Assembly (NCBI GenBank): GCA_004154925.1
Contig: QJNS01000350.1
Span: 1-64,000 of the forward strand
Direction: 5' to 3'
Source of the DNA: Monosporascus cannonballus
Lineage: Eukaryota; Ascomycota; Sordariomycetes; Xylariales
DNA: 64,000 nt
Positions 11,728-23,400 of the stretch are shown piece by piece. The notes under the pieces are model-generated. The model was not told the origin of the DNA. It ran no database searches and saw only the letters and a program-made list of their open reading frames with translations. The translations under genes and the position numbers were made by a program. Numbering within the stretch: the first letter of the stretch is position 1; the number at the start of each line of letters is the position of its first letter.

Positions 11728-12930
11728 ATGGCACCCCAAAATAGTGAGTATTCCACCTTTACCTCCAATTATCCTATCGCCTGTCGTCTATCCCCTCGCC
11801 CTTGCTACCTGCCTAATCGTCTGGCGTCGCATGTGTCATTATTTTGAGTCGACCTCATCCCCTATCTAACGAGCATGAACGTTATGACTAACCAAACCAT
11901 CCACTCTCTACAGTGAACCCTCCTTCCCTACCTCCTACTGTCGAGGAAGCCTATCGCAGAAAATGCGTCCAGCTGAAGCAGCGCACCAAAGAGATCGAGG
12001 ACGAGAACGACGCTTACCGACTCCGACTCACAAGACTCAAGCGCCAGATCCAGAAGAGTCGCCTTGAGCGCGCCTTCTTGCTCGAGCAGATCTCGAGGCG
12101 GACCAGTACCAATGTCGAAGATTCCGAGGGCAGCCCCAGCCCCCCTCCTACTGTACGTCCGAGCTCGTCCTCTTCAGTCTTGCGGCATACACGAGAGCAA
12201 ATAAGCCTCTAACCGTGTCTAGCCCCAAGAAAAGCCCCTCCGGACCAAGCGCGCACATCGAAAGCCCTCTTTGCTGCCCACCGGCGAAGGCGGCAACGGC
12301 AACCCAAACGCGACCTTTATCAGCCAGAACCTGAACACTCTGTCGCCGAGCTCCGACGCCTTCTCTCATTCCCAGCTCGACTCGCAGAAGGAACATGCCG
12401 GGAGTCGAGCCACCGCCAGCAACGGAGTCGCGAAACCGGCCAAGAGACCGAGCAACGCCTTCGAGATATATTGCAAAGACATGCGCCCTGTCCTCCAGGC
12501 TACGCATAAGGACAAGATAGCCGCCGGCGAGTTCCGCATCGAAGAGGAGTTGGCCCGCGGATGGAAAGATCTGCCCGAGAAGGAGAAGGATGAGTTCAAG
12601 GTCCGCTTTGAACAAGAGCTTGATCACTGGCGCGAAGAGCGCGAGGCCTACAAGCGGAGTACCAAGGAGGCGGCGGCCGCCGCCGCCGCCGCCGCCGCCC
12701 GGGACCGGTTGCGTGGCCGGGACAGCAGCTTTGGCGGCCGCCGCGGAGCTGGCGGTGGGGCTGGACGCTCTGTGCGCGTCGGGGATTCTATACAGGGCGA
12801 CGACGCCGACGATGACCAAGACATCGAGATGGCCGAGGCCGACCTACGTCCCGGCGGCAGCGCTACCGCCGATCCGGACCAGTACGAGACGGAGGTGGAA
12901 GAGGATAACGACGGCCCGGTTGACGATTAG
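11728..12930 (+). CDS. HMG-box protein, Nhp10/Nht1-like INO80 subunit
   Basis: Probable non-histone chromatin protein of the INO80 remodelling complex. Three exons: 11728-11743, 11914-12152 and 12223-12930; product 320 aa. The first exon is only 16 nt and its last base A joins TG of exon 2 to make an internal Met codon; this removes the need for the GTG that opens the second-exon frame. A charged coiled coil (about residues 15-60) precedes an acidic/proline linker. A single HMG box at about residues 157-228 begins AKRPSNAFEIYCKDMRP. After it come a poly-Ala tract, an Arg/Gly-rich stretch and a very acidic C terminus. The coiled coil plus single HMG box is the Nhp10/Nht1 arrangement. INO80 membership is inferred from architecture only. 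Confidence 0.85.
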
Positions 12931-13608
12931 GAGCCTTCTCCCTCTGCTACACGAACCCCCTCCCCACAGTGCATTGCATCGTATCCAGGGCTCGGCTCCC
13001 ACACCCCCGGCTCTCTGCACACACCACGCCCCGTCCTGGCTGTCTGGCCGCAAGGGGCTGGAACGCCCAAGAGCGGACTGTCCCCATTCTAGCGACAGCT
13101 GGGATGTTCCGCCTAAGAAGCGTTCCAATGTCCCTCTTCCTATCTTCTTAACGTTTTCGCGACGCGACGTTTTGCGCCTCCTTACGGGTGGGTATTGGAG
13201 CCTCGCCCGCATTCTTTCCTCTGTAAAATGTAGGAGGATGGAAGTGTACGAACATCTTTCAAAGTAGACGAAGTGCTTTGGGGCAATCAACAACGGGCGC
13301 CGGGGAATCTTCAGGTCACAAGGGAGAAGAAAGGGTACTCCAGAACCAAATAAGCCAGCCATTAATAATGATGATGATGCTTCGATGAAGGAAGCGCCAG
13401 GTGCCCAGTCTATACTTATATTATCTCTTTGCGCCATTATGCTTGCCTCTCTTCCGTACGAATTACCTGCAGATTAACATATAGGAGCCCATCGCCACAA
13501 GATAAGCGCCCCTAGCTCTTGCGCTCGTGGCCTCGTCTGTTTGAGCGGCCCTCTAACCAGCTCCGACTAGGGGTTAGCGATACTATGGCCGAGTGAGCAA
13601 GTTTTAAC
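12931..13608. other. Convergent 3' region
   Basis: About 0.7 kb between the ends of the HMG-box gene and the DUF155 gene, which point toward each other. It should contain both 3' untranslated regions. Short frames on both strands show no family resemblance. Confidence 0.5.
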
Positions 13609-15428
13609 TTAGTCCACGCCAGCGTAGAGGTCTACGACGATGTTGATGGCGGCCACGACGATTTCGGCGGCGATCAGGACGATGACTGCATCGCATTCAG
13701 GGTCAGCTCGTTTCCGTTCGCCCGCGGCTTAGCTTATACGAAGAACGGGCGCGAACTTACCGATCCACTCTAGCATCTCCCCGTGGCCGTGACTGAGCTG
13801 GTCCTTGAGGACAGCCAGCAGATCGGCGATGACGTCCATCCGCTCCGTCAGCAGGGTGACGCGCTGGTCCATCTCCAGGTAGCTTCGCACGGCCTGGTAG
13901 ACGGGCTCGAGGTGCGGCTCGGCCCAGAAAAGCTCAGGTGTGTCGAGTACGCTGCCGTTGAGGTGGATGTTGATTCGCAGGATGAAGAGCTCGCCGATCT
14001 GCATGTTGATCTGCTTCCGTGACAGGGCAATCTTTCCCGTCAGCGCGATCTGTGTTGGTATGTCCTTGCAAGTTTCGACTGTCGAGGCGACGAGCTCCTC
14101 GAATAGGGATGTCTACGGCAGCAGGTTAGATAATCGCCTCCTTCATTTGGCTACGAGTGCGATTCCATCTTCCATAGACGTACCTTGACACTTTGCGCTA
14201 GCGCATGCGATATTGCCAGCTTCGTCATATAATTCCCTTTATCTCGCAAAGTGATGAAGTCGTTGTATATCCGCGGCTGGTATTCGCTTGTGTAGTAGAA
14301 GTTGAAGCACTCCGTTTCCACGTCGTCCGGTTCTAGCTTCTCCTCCTCGAACTTGGCGATATCCTTTAAGAAGCGCTGCTCGTGTGCTGGCGACATCCCC
14401 CATATTACGACAACGCCATAGTCGAACAGGAACACCTCTGGCGTATGTACATGGGTGTCGAAGTCGACATCTTGTGGTGGAGAGGGCGACGCGTCTTGGA
14501 TCGCGCTTTCGTCCGGATTCGGAGGATATGCGAGGTCGTTGTGCATATCCCTGCCAGTGTTGAAATCTTTCTGCGCGCCTGGCAAGCCGTCTTGCTGCTG
14601 TCCGGATTCGGGGTCTATTAGGCCATCTCTCCGGAACGACTCCGAATGCTCTTCCACTTGACCGGTAGAATGCCTCCTTTCGTATGTTGCAATAGGCCTT
14701 TCCAGTATTTGCTCGGCCGCCTCGGCTCGCTCTGTAATTTTGCCTGTTGCGTAATTATATGGCGTGTAGATGCACTCGTCGATTAACTTGGGGTTCGCCT
14801 TCCGCAGCCTTGCTTTGCCTTTTAGGAAGCGCATCAAGCCTTCCATCCTGTACCTGTTCGCCGTACAATAGGCCGTCACCCTGGGGAGCCTGTCACGGTC
14901 TGCTTTGCCCAACCGCGCGGCGTCCCGCCTTGCCATGGGATCCTTTATTCGCGTATACTGCGAGTAAACATCCCTACCGCTCTCCTCATCGGGGGCTTCG
15001 TCGAGCTCGAGATTTGGGAGCAGCTTCAGTTTCTGCGCATTCTTGGAGCTTCGTTGAGGCCCGATCTTGGCGCCGGTACCAGCTGCTGCGGGGAGCGAGG
15101 TAAATGCGGCGCCATAGCTATTGCGCCGGCGTGACCGGTTGTTTAGGGTCGACAAGACTGGCGGCGCATTGGGGGCGCCGCTACCCAATTGCGCCGAGTC
15201 GGTCCCCGGACGAGCGTTCCCCGGAGGGTTTAGATGGGCGGTACGAGGCGAGGAGCCGAGAGAGGACGAAAGTGGATCGGGATCGATAGTTCTTGTGACG
15301 GGATTTGGGTTGAAAGTGACACTGCGAGGGCCCCTGGGACGTGCGGTGTCGGGTCTCGAGCTATTCTGCCTGAGGAGAGGTGCTCGTTCTGAGGTTGACG
15401 TACTAGGGACTGCCGGGGATGAAGCCAT
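13609..15428 (-). CDS. Rmd1/Sif2-like DUF155 membrane protein
   Basis: Member of the RMND1/Rmd1/Sif2 family (DUF155, YagE-like), whose members are membrane-anchored proteins linked to sporulation in yeast and to Sad1 in fission yeast; the biochemical role is unclear. Exons: 14184-15428, 13761-14112 and 13609-13685, with introns of 71 and 75 nt; product 557 aa. The first about 150 residues are a Ser/Pro/Asn-rich low-complexity tail. A conserved block with RVTAYCTANRY near residue 185 follows. The DUF155 core starts about residue 330 (FLFDYGVVVIWGMS) and runs through exon 2. The last 25 residues, encoded by exon 3, form one hydrophobic segment (VIVLIAAEIVVAAINIVVDL), a C-terminal membrane anchor. 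The frame is intact. Confidence 0.9.
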
Positions 15429-16118
15429 CGCAAGTTCGGAACTACCTGGGATGGTACCAGGAAACTTCGAGCTTTATAGATACAGGCGATGTTGCTCAAC
15501 ATGGAGCATGGACCTTAGGGAGGAAGCTTGAGGTTCTGTTACCGATGTCGCCCGAAGACTATTGGCTGGGCTGTTTACAGTATTATCACTGCCTGGGAAT
15601 ATGCGCGACACCGTATGACTTCCTGAGATGTTGCCTACGAAGGAAACAATCGAGCTGGGTCAATTAGGGGAAGACAGGCGCGGCGGGGACTGCAATGCTG
15701 TTGCGACACTACCAACCTGACCTTTGGTAGACACGACGGGTGTTGTCAACTAGGTAACGTTGGTATGTTGATTGCACGGTTTGTGATGCTGCAGCGATTC
15801 TAGAATTCTGAATGATGGAAATGAGGTAACTTTGGCCCCACCTCCTACACACGAGTACATCCCCGGCTGAATACGGTGTTACGATACTTATGTCTGCAGT
15901 GCTACCTAATGTATGGGGGTACTCAAGCTCTCCGTACTCCATGCTGGGTAATACACATCCATGCTGGAAACCAGGGGAGCTTTCATGAGATTAATTGATA
16001 TGCGCTAGGCGATGACGTTAACTGGTACGTACCTGGTATGTCAGTATCTCCCTCCCTAAACCACCTTGGTACAAAACGAAATACCAAGGTACAAGATTCC
16101 CATCCTGGACTTATACTG
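15429..16118. other. Upstream region of the DUF155 gene
   Basis: About 0.7 kb with no recognisable gene. It borders the MITE-like element on its right and should contain the promoter of the minus-strand DUF155 gene. Confidence 0.5.
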
Positions 16119-16248
16119 GAGCCATCCTCTTAGAGCTATATTTTACTTTTCCTAAATAAGTTGAGAGCTGCCAACTTCCTTATAGGTAAAAAAGGACTTA
16201 TCTTATTATCTAAATATAAAAAATATTAAAATTTGAAGTATAATTTTA

Positions 16249-16293
<45 letters not shown>

Positions 16294-16439
16294 TTTATTT
16301 ATTTATTTATTAATTAAAAATTGCCATTAAACCGGTAACGTTTTGTATTTGAGTAACAAGGTGGGTTTCCTTTTACTTACAAGAAAGTTGGCAGCTGTCA
16401 CCTGATTTAGGAAAAAATATAGCCCCAATAGGATGGCTC
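16119..16439. mobile_element. MITE-like element with about 80-bp terminal inverted repeats
   Basis: The left end (16119-16200, starting GAGCCATCCT) and the reverse complement of the right end (16358-16439) align over about 80 bases with a few mismatches and gaps. They share GAGCCATCCT, GCTATATTTT, TTCCTAAAT and AGCTGCCAAC in order. The middle holds an ATT microsatellite and AT-rich filler with no coding capacity. Length of about 320 bp, long terminal inverted repeats and a non-coding AT-rich core fit a non-autonomous DNA transposon. A target-site duplication could not be fixed, so the edges may be off by a few bases. Confidence 0.8.
16249..16292. repeat. ATT trinucleotide microsatellite inside the MITE
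   Basis: About 14 perfect ATT units followed by ATTT units, lying in the centre of the inverted-repeat element. Confidence 0.95.
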
Positions 16440-16742
16440 AAAATTTAGGCCCCTGAAGCCCTGCGCCAGCTTTCAAGGTGCTTCGCAAGGATCTGCAATT
16501 GGCTGGTTGAGCTGCCGGAACCATGTGGCTTATGCCCCAATCAGGCACTGACAGTGTTAGTGCGGTAGGCAGGTACGCCTGCATGTATACTCGTTAAGGG
16601 TTTTAACGCCGACTTACATAACGAACAAGCTGACCGTTATTCCATTATCAAACACGATGTATAATGCCGATATAAGTATGGCATAGCTTACCTTAATCAT
16701 TCCTCTGCTTCCTTTACAATACAGTACAATTGCGAGACAAGA
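16440..16742. other. Short intergenic region
   Basis: About 0.3 kb between the MITE-like element and the end of the reductase-like pseudogene. Nothing recognisable is seen. Confidence 0.5.
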
Positions 16743-18237
16743 TCATGCGTCTACAATCTTCGTCTCGAACTTGAAGCCATGTTCGTGGACGCGAATATAC
16801 TTCTGACCTAAACACGCCGGCGTGTAGACACCACCACCAGCTCCTTCCAACGGAGCACCACCCTGGAGTAAAGTACAAGCCGCCTGCGCGAGTAGAATTC
16901 CCGTCACTGAGCGAGGCTTAAGTCAGTCAATGGTACTTGCGGCCCTGAAATCGGCCAAAAACTTACGATAATACATGCTTCCGCTGTACCATGCCCTGCA
17001 TAACGCCTGCTTGCGAACACTTGATTCTACGTCTGGCGTCGCAACCCCCCATACCTCAAAGTAATTATTCGCGCCTTCTTCTCTACTCGGCTCCTCTCCG
17101 GGTTTGAAGATGAATCTGCGCAGAAGATTGCGAAACGGTGGGCAGAACATAAGAAGCGCTCCCCCTATTAGCTGGACGTAGTGTAGAAAGACGCCATGGA
17201 GGAAGCTTCGCGCCTCCATATATTCTTGGTACGTGAATTTTGGGCCGCAAAAGAGACTATGTAACGCTGGCTCTTGCTTCATCAACCGCCAGGTCCTCAT
17301 GACGATGGCAGTGTTCGTTCCCGCCGCAAAAGAGGTCGTCAGCAGGCCCAGGTTAGGTATGTAACGCACCCCGGTGAGCCTGGAAAGCAACGACAGCTTG
17401 GGAGGAACAATGGTGTTCGCGACTGGAGATAGAGCATAGGGTTCGTGTGACTCGGAAATCTGTTTCCAGCTATATGCGTCAGAGTCCCAGGGCAGTCTCG
17501 AGGCTACCCCCTGGAGGTGCAGCGCTGTCATTCGTCGGTTCTATGGCCATTGGCAACTCTTCTCTGCTTCACACTTAGGTACTTACTGAACTTCATGGAA
17601 ATCGACTACAACATCACTGGTCGCGGCCGAGAGCTCCGATCTGATGAGCGACGCTATTGAGTACGTCATCAAATCAGATGTTGCCGATTCAACACCACAC
17701 TGAGTGATCATGCAAGCACCGGTCGATTTCGCAGTTGCTTCGTACTTCTGGATCATTTCCAGAGTCCAAATAGCCTCGCCTGTACAATCGAGGTAATGCG
17801 TCCCGGCTTCTGCGCAGGCCTTGAAGGCGTCCTCGCCGTATTTTGCGAAGGGCCCCACGGTCGTGATAAAGGTCTTCTTTGCCAGGGCGGCGAGGTCCGC
17901 GTCGTTTAAATCCCAGACCTCTATCTCTGGCATCCGGCGATCCGCGTTCAAACCATGACACTCTCTGACCACGTTCTGCAGCCTTTCCACGGAACGACCG
18001 GCTATGGCCCATCGCAAGTCCGTTGGCAGATGCAGTGCAATATGCTCCGCCGTCATTAGACCGGTATAGCCTATAAGGGCGCATCAGATGAGACTCACGC
18101 TGGAAAACTACTGTGTTCATGACCAACATACCGGTTGCCCCAAATAAGACGAGGTCATACCGGCGGTGGTGCTTCTTGAAAGCCACGGTCCGGGCTTTTG
18201 CGAAGACCTGGACAGAGCTGAATATAGAGCGGTGCAA
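16743..18237 (-). pseudogene. Saccharopine dehydrogenase-like / trans-acting enoyl reductase-like gene, frameshifted
   Basis: Encodes a member of the saccharopine-dehydrogenase-like NAD(P)-binding family that includes trans-acting enoyl reductases. Exons by homology: up to about 18237 down to 18132, 17587-18070, 16967-17540 and 16743-16916, with introns of 61, 46 and 50 nt. The Rossmann motif LVLFGATGYTG is built across the first intron, then TTVGPFAKYGE and THYLDCTGE follow. The third exon is read in one frame through PPGGSLETALGL and then hits TGA; the family-like continuation YSWKQISESHEPYALSP is in another frame, so one base is in excess near 17478-17486. No in-frame ATG was found for the first exon; the frame opens at a TTG. 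The last exon (GGGVYTPACLG) is intact. It is either a young pseudogene or carries a sequencing error. Confidence 0.72.
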
Positions 18238-19697
18238 GGCGACCCGAGAACACGTAGGTGGGTACTAGGTATTTATTTCAAGGAGATTGGTGATTTCATC
18301 GTTGAAAGTTAGTACTAACTTTTTACCTAGCTTCAAGCGTTAAGAGCTCGGAAAGAGCACTTGAATACATTAGTAGTGACTGGTTGACATTTTATGACCA
18401 GTACGCGAAGAATCCCCAACACGTTAGCATCTTCCCTTCAAATACCATGTCCCACGCTAAAGCCAGCCTGGGGCGGGAACTTCCGATGTAGATCTCCGAA
18501 GGGCTGTGAACGGAGCCGGTCTTTGCCTACGATTGGAATGAACCCCGTCCGTGCTTCGGTAACAGATCTCCAGAATGATATTTGCTCCCGGGCCTCCGTG
18601 TTTCGTCAGCACCATACGCTACAGATGGCGCCGGCAGAGGCCTACAATGGTTAAGCAATCGGGGCTTTTTCCACATGGGTCCCTTTTGCCGCCACGATCA
18701 TGACGCCTCGGGCCCTATTCCCTTATCAGCATTATCCCCTTTTCTGTAGCACTGGTTCAACCCGCCAGGCGGTGCCGAGAATTAATGGCACACGCTGTGG
18801 CGCAATTCTTATAGGCTCTTTATAATTCAAAACTTACGTAGATTGAAAATCCGACCACTGCCCACCAACCAACCAACCAACCCCCCCACAAAAAAAACCC
18901 CCCCAAAACGCACTTTGATAGTCACAAGGAGACCTGATGGACACTTATTAGACAGGACATTACCCTGGTATTCTCACTGCTCTCAAGGCCGTCTGCCGGC
19001 TCCAGCACAAACCGTAGAAACATGGCGGGTATGTCAGTGGTTCATGTCTGCATAATCTCTACGAACCATATGTACCTAAATTGATAGGTCTTGAAGGTAC
19101 CTGTAACTCACGCCAGAGCGACAAACACTAACAAACACACGACCATGATAGAATGCATCTCCTAACTTCTCGTATCTGTGAGGTTCACAGCACTTCTCAG
19201 ATGGTCTCGTATCATTAGGTAAGTTTCGAGGGGTGATACGGGACAAGCGCAAACGGTGGGCTCAAGTCATAAGACTTAGTAGACCTTGACACATGGTATT
19301 GATATCCCTCGCGTGCCCTTTATATCCCATTAGCTCGATAATCGTCAAATTGCTCCTGGAAAAGCCAATCAGAGCTAAATGTAAGTTCCGTGCCAAGTGA
19401 CAAACACCTGCCCCGCGGCGGTGCCTGGCAAGTAGTGCCTTAGAGAAAGGTGGTCCGAGCGCTTCAGTTGCCCTTCCGCTAGGCCACCCAGCCTTTTTAC
19501 CCGTAATTCACCCGCCCGCTGAGAGTGGCCGCCCTAATCGACACCACCAAAAATTTTAGCGAGAAATTGCGATAGCCTTTCGCGAGCCAAAAAGCCACCA
19601 CCCACCATCACCATCGCTACTACGACCCCGGCATTCGCATCTCGACCGAACTCGCCCTTTGCAATCCCTCTAGTCAATTTTCCATACACTATTCAAG
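18238..19697. other. Intergenic region upstream of eL43
   Basis: About 1.46 kb without a recognisable gene; the longest frame (18394-18654) has no family resemblance. The last 200 bases before eL43 are rich in CCACC and pyrimidines, as is usual for a strong fungal leader. A CCAACC repeat and A/C runs lie at 18860-18910. Confidence 0.5.
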
Positions 19698-20472
19698 ATG
19701 GCCAAGCGTACCAAGTAAGCTGAGAAATTCCGTGCCTATAGTCCTTGGTAATGAAAGCATGCTGACCTTTTTGTGAATCAAGGAAGGTCGGAGTTGTAGG
19801 CAAATACGGCACACGGTACGGCATCACCCCTTTCCGATTTCACCCTGTTCCTCCGGCAAGGGTTTTCAATCTTGTTCACGATCCGCGATTTCGCTCATCG
19901 GTGGATGGGAGGGATTCTCTGGACTAGCGACGAACCACGGAAAGCCAACTTGCTTAGGAACACCCACGCTGACTCGATTCGACACGGACAGATACGGTGC
20001 CTCCCTGCGAAAGCAGGTCAAGAAGATGGAAATCACCCAGCACGCCAAGTACACAGTAAGCATCCTGTTATTTCATTACATTCAGTGTATGGGCATACAT
20101 TTTCGCAGGAGTAAGGAGTGGGGAGTCCGTAGTGGCCCGCCTGTAACCTTGGCCTGCTCACCGATTTTCTACAAGTAAAAGTACTAACGCTATATGTGTA
20201 GTGTAAGATGTATTCAGACGGCCGATGAGACTCAGTGCTGACTTTACGCGAAAGGCACCTTCTGCGGTAAGATAACCGTCAAGCGTGGTGCCGTTGGTAT
20301 CTGGAATTGCAAGAGTTGCGGAAAGACCGTTGCCGGTGGAGCGTACACGGTGTCGTATGTGTAATCGCTAGCCCCCGGGGGCTGTCTTAAGTCGCTAACA
20401 TCGATCAGGACCGCTGCCGCTGCTGCCATGCGATCTACGCTGCGGAGACTGAGGGAGATTCAGGAAGTCTAG
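19698..20472 (+). CDS. RPL43: 60S ribosomal protein eL43 (L37a family), with a 1-nt exon
   Basis: Zinc-binding protein of the large ribosomal subunit. Six exons are needed: 19698-19714, 19783-19815, 19992-20055, 20202 (one base), 20255-20354 and 20409-20472. The product is 92 aa, the family length, and is conserved throughout: [19 protein letters not shown] at the start, RRLREI near the end, and zinc ligands Cys39, Cys42, Cys57 and Cys60. Exon 3 ends on a codon boundary after Lys-Tyr-Thr, while exon 5 starts GC ACC TTC TGC. A single T is required to make the Cys39 codon. The T at 20202 has a full acceptor before it (TACTAAC branch site, TGTGTAG) and a full donor after it (GTAAGA; 52-nt intron with CTGAC branch and AAAG acceptor). 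The gene identity is certain; the 1-nt exon is inference from the conserved frame. Confidence 0.93.
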
Positions 20473-23400
20473 ACGTGGAGCGGTCGTTGAGGTTTTCTTG
20501 CGATTTGGTTTCGGTGTATAAGGGAAAACGGGGGTTCATGCATACACAAAGGGTCATGACAACGATCCATCACGTCCTGGGTCGGCATCCATAGGGTGAG
20601 ATCACTCAATTCATCATCATCAAACACATGAGGAAGAAGCAGATGAGACAATGTGAACAAGACCATCGCAATACTGAAGTTGGAAGTTGAATGTGTCAAT
20701 GACACTGCCGTGGGAAGAGACGTTGCGTTCCGAAGACGGCTCGAATCGATGGACCGGATCGGAATCCAAAATCACGAGCGCTAAGCCCATCGAGACCGAT
20801 TTCTGGTCTGCCAACACGCATCACCACTCCTCGGAATCGAGGCGGCTCTTCGTCCATTCCAGGCAATACGAACTATTACGAGGTGACATGTGCTTCGGAA
20901 GCCTTGACGTGGTATCCGTACGCCTCTTTATACGTACCCTACGGACGAACTACCGAACCATTTCAAAGCCAGTTCATTGATTACTACTTACAGAGGGGTT
21001 GTTGTTGGCGTTCGAAGAGCTTGCAAGTCTCGCCGCCTGGCGGGACTGCTGCGCTGGGGACCGTCTAGTTGGATTGACCCTCAAGGTTACGATCTTGTAT
21101 TCGAATATCGCCGTGGGCCCATAGTCTCATCATCCTTTCTTGAGGATCGTCAAGCACCGAGTTGGACTTGCCTTAGGCCAAGGAATTCCGCCCCTCGATA
21201 GAAATCAATGCTCATATTACTAGGGCTTTGGAATTCTGATTATATTCAAACGCCCTCGTTCTACGCATCCTAGAGCTCGATCGGGAAGCTCGCCTCTTTT
21301 GTTCATTTGTCGTCCCCTCTTAAGATGACTACCAGTTGTATAGTTAGTCTTTGAACAAAGACACAACTCGCTTGTCTACCTAGTTGCGGTCTCCTCCGAT
21401 CCCTGTTAGACGTATATCCAAATCATGCTGCTCATACTGGCCTTCATGGCTCATGATCAAAACACACTGACCTAAATGCATACCGAGGCTTCGGGGAAAG
21501 TTCCTGTCTCTGGCTTAGCTGCCATCCGCGTTGACTACATCATCACCGTGAACAGATCGACGCGATGAGTGACTGTTTCCGATCGGGTCATCTACCCCTC
21601 CAACTAGCGTCCTCTTTCACTGATGATGCACGACGGCTATCCATCTTGTATCCCATTTAGCTGACTCAGTGTGGACTCGGGGCACGTCCAGCTGAACAGC
21701 TTGGTCTTCGTCGCGTATTAATCCGGCTATAGCTCTATTCATTCTAACGTACCTAGAGAATACCTGCTAGCACCACTTGCCTAGCTGGCCTTTTCTTAGC
21801 GCTTAACGTCGAGTCCGGTTCGATACCCCCACGAGGACCTGATTGTTCTTAGGTAGGAGCATGCCTGCCCCGCTGTATCGTCACAAAGGAAGAGCCGAAT
21901 CAACCTGGTCTTGCTGCGAGCCGGCATAACCCACTAATACATGCTTGTGTATGATATTACCAGGATAGGAGACCTCGAAGGACCATTTCTAGATCATTGT
22001 CTTCGTAAAGTCGATACATCCTCTGGTGACCGCATCGGGTTGGATGGGATTCATGTTGGTTGGACAAGATGGAATGAAGCAGAGAAGCAAACAGCGCCAG
22101 ACCTCGATCTCTCGAGTTCCCATTCCTCCCCCCGGCAGGCAAAGTCACTCCTAGCCGACCGCCATCTCTCCCCCATGGATACGATTCGTACAGAGTTGCT
22201 GCTGTCACTACGTGCATGTACCTATGTTCTACTTGGAATACGCCAAGAAGTCGAAGTCATAGTTCGCTTAAACCCCAACTTCTGCACGCATTAAGTACTG
22301 GAGCGGGAAGAATAAATATCTTCAAGCCAAAGGATTAGTTGGCCATGGCGATCTCCACCTGTCAAATCACCACGAGGCTCTTCTTGTATGAATCAACTAG
22401 AGATATGTAATTAGTAAGCCAGTTACGTGCATGCCCAGGTAGCCATCTTGGTACGTCGTACTGTAGGTACGTACGTAGGGTGCCAGACAGGTAGTCAGTC
22501 ATATCGCTCTGGGATCTTTCTGTTGTGGAGCAACACCTGCACCCTACGAAGTGCTTACTCGCTCTACTTCGTTGCCCACTGATAAATATCAGAGAAACAC
22601 GCAGAGGATCTCGGACGACAGATGCCGCTGCCGCTACTGGACAAGCAAGAGCCCTAAACCACATAAATCGGGTTCAACGCGTGACTCTTTGTTACGGAAC
22701 GAGGAATAATTGGTCGAGCACATGCATTATGGACCTACCGAGTAACTCTGTGTCTTGCTTGGCAAAGGTGCGGGTCTTTCAGCTACCCGTATCTTTGACA
22801 CCTACACACACACACACATATATATATATATGTATATGTATATATTTATCTATGTATCCTCGCAGAGCGAATTAGGAAGTAGGAATACTTATTCCACGCT
22901 ACGTCCCTTCAAGTCCGTACATAACCTAATCCACGTATAAATGCAGGCATCGATTCAACCCGCTGGAACTCTTGGACCAAGCTCCGGATTACCTATCATT
23001 CCCCTCAGCTCTCGGGATCCCTACCTCTCTACCTACCTGCTTACTTGCCCTACTTCGTACCTACCAACATATACCAACTAGGTAGGTCTAGAAATACCAA
23101 ACTCGCTCCCATATCTCCCCGGCCCCCAAAATTGTAAGTAATAAGGCTTGCCTGGATCATTCCCTCCGCGGTGGAGTTCCGGAATCGACAACTACCTCCT
23201 AACCTACGTGCCTAAACCCTTTCTTTGCTCTCTACCTCCAAAGTACCTCTCGTCCGCCCTACGATATTTATACGTATTTTGCAAATTGTCCAAACTGACA
23301 ACTTCATCCCAACCAGCACAAGTCCAGCAGTCCGGACCACCTGCAGCTCTGAAAGGGGAAAGCTACGTACTTGACCCGACTATTGTCTTGGCCCAATCTC

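Noticed and set aside
12148..12819. 223-aa minus-strand frame and a 225-aa plus-strand frame at 12590-13267
   Set aside because: Both are shadows of the GC-rich third exon of the HMG-box gene and carry its poly-Ala/Gly tract in other frames.
17448..17512. Very short intron bridging the two frames of the reductase-like gene
   Set aside because: At about 38 nt it is shorter than any intron in the window and would remove a conserved Gly-Gly segment.
20091..20100. Alternative one-base exon: T at 20096 between AG and GT
   Set aside because: The first intron would be only 40 nt and lacks a convincing branch site, while T at 20202 has strong signals on both sides.
19816..20201. Possible snoRNA inside eL43 introns 2 and 3
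   Set aside because: No C box/D box pair or ANANNA/ACA pattern with a terminal stem was seen.
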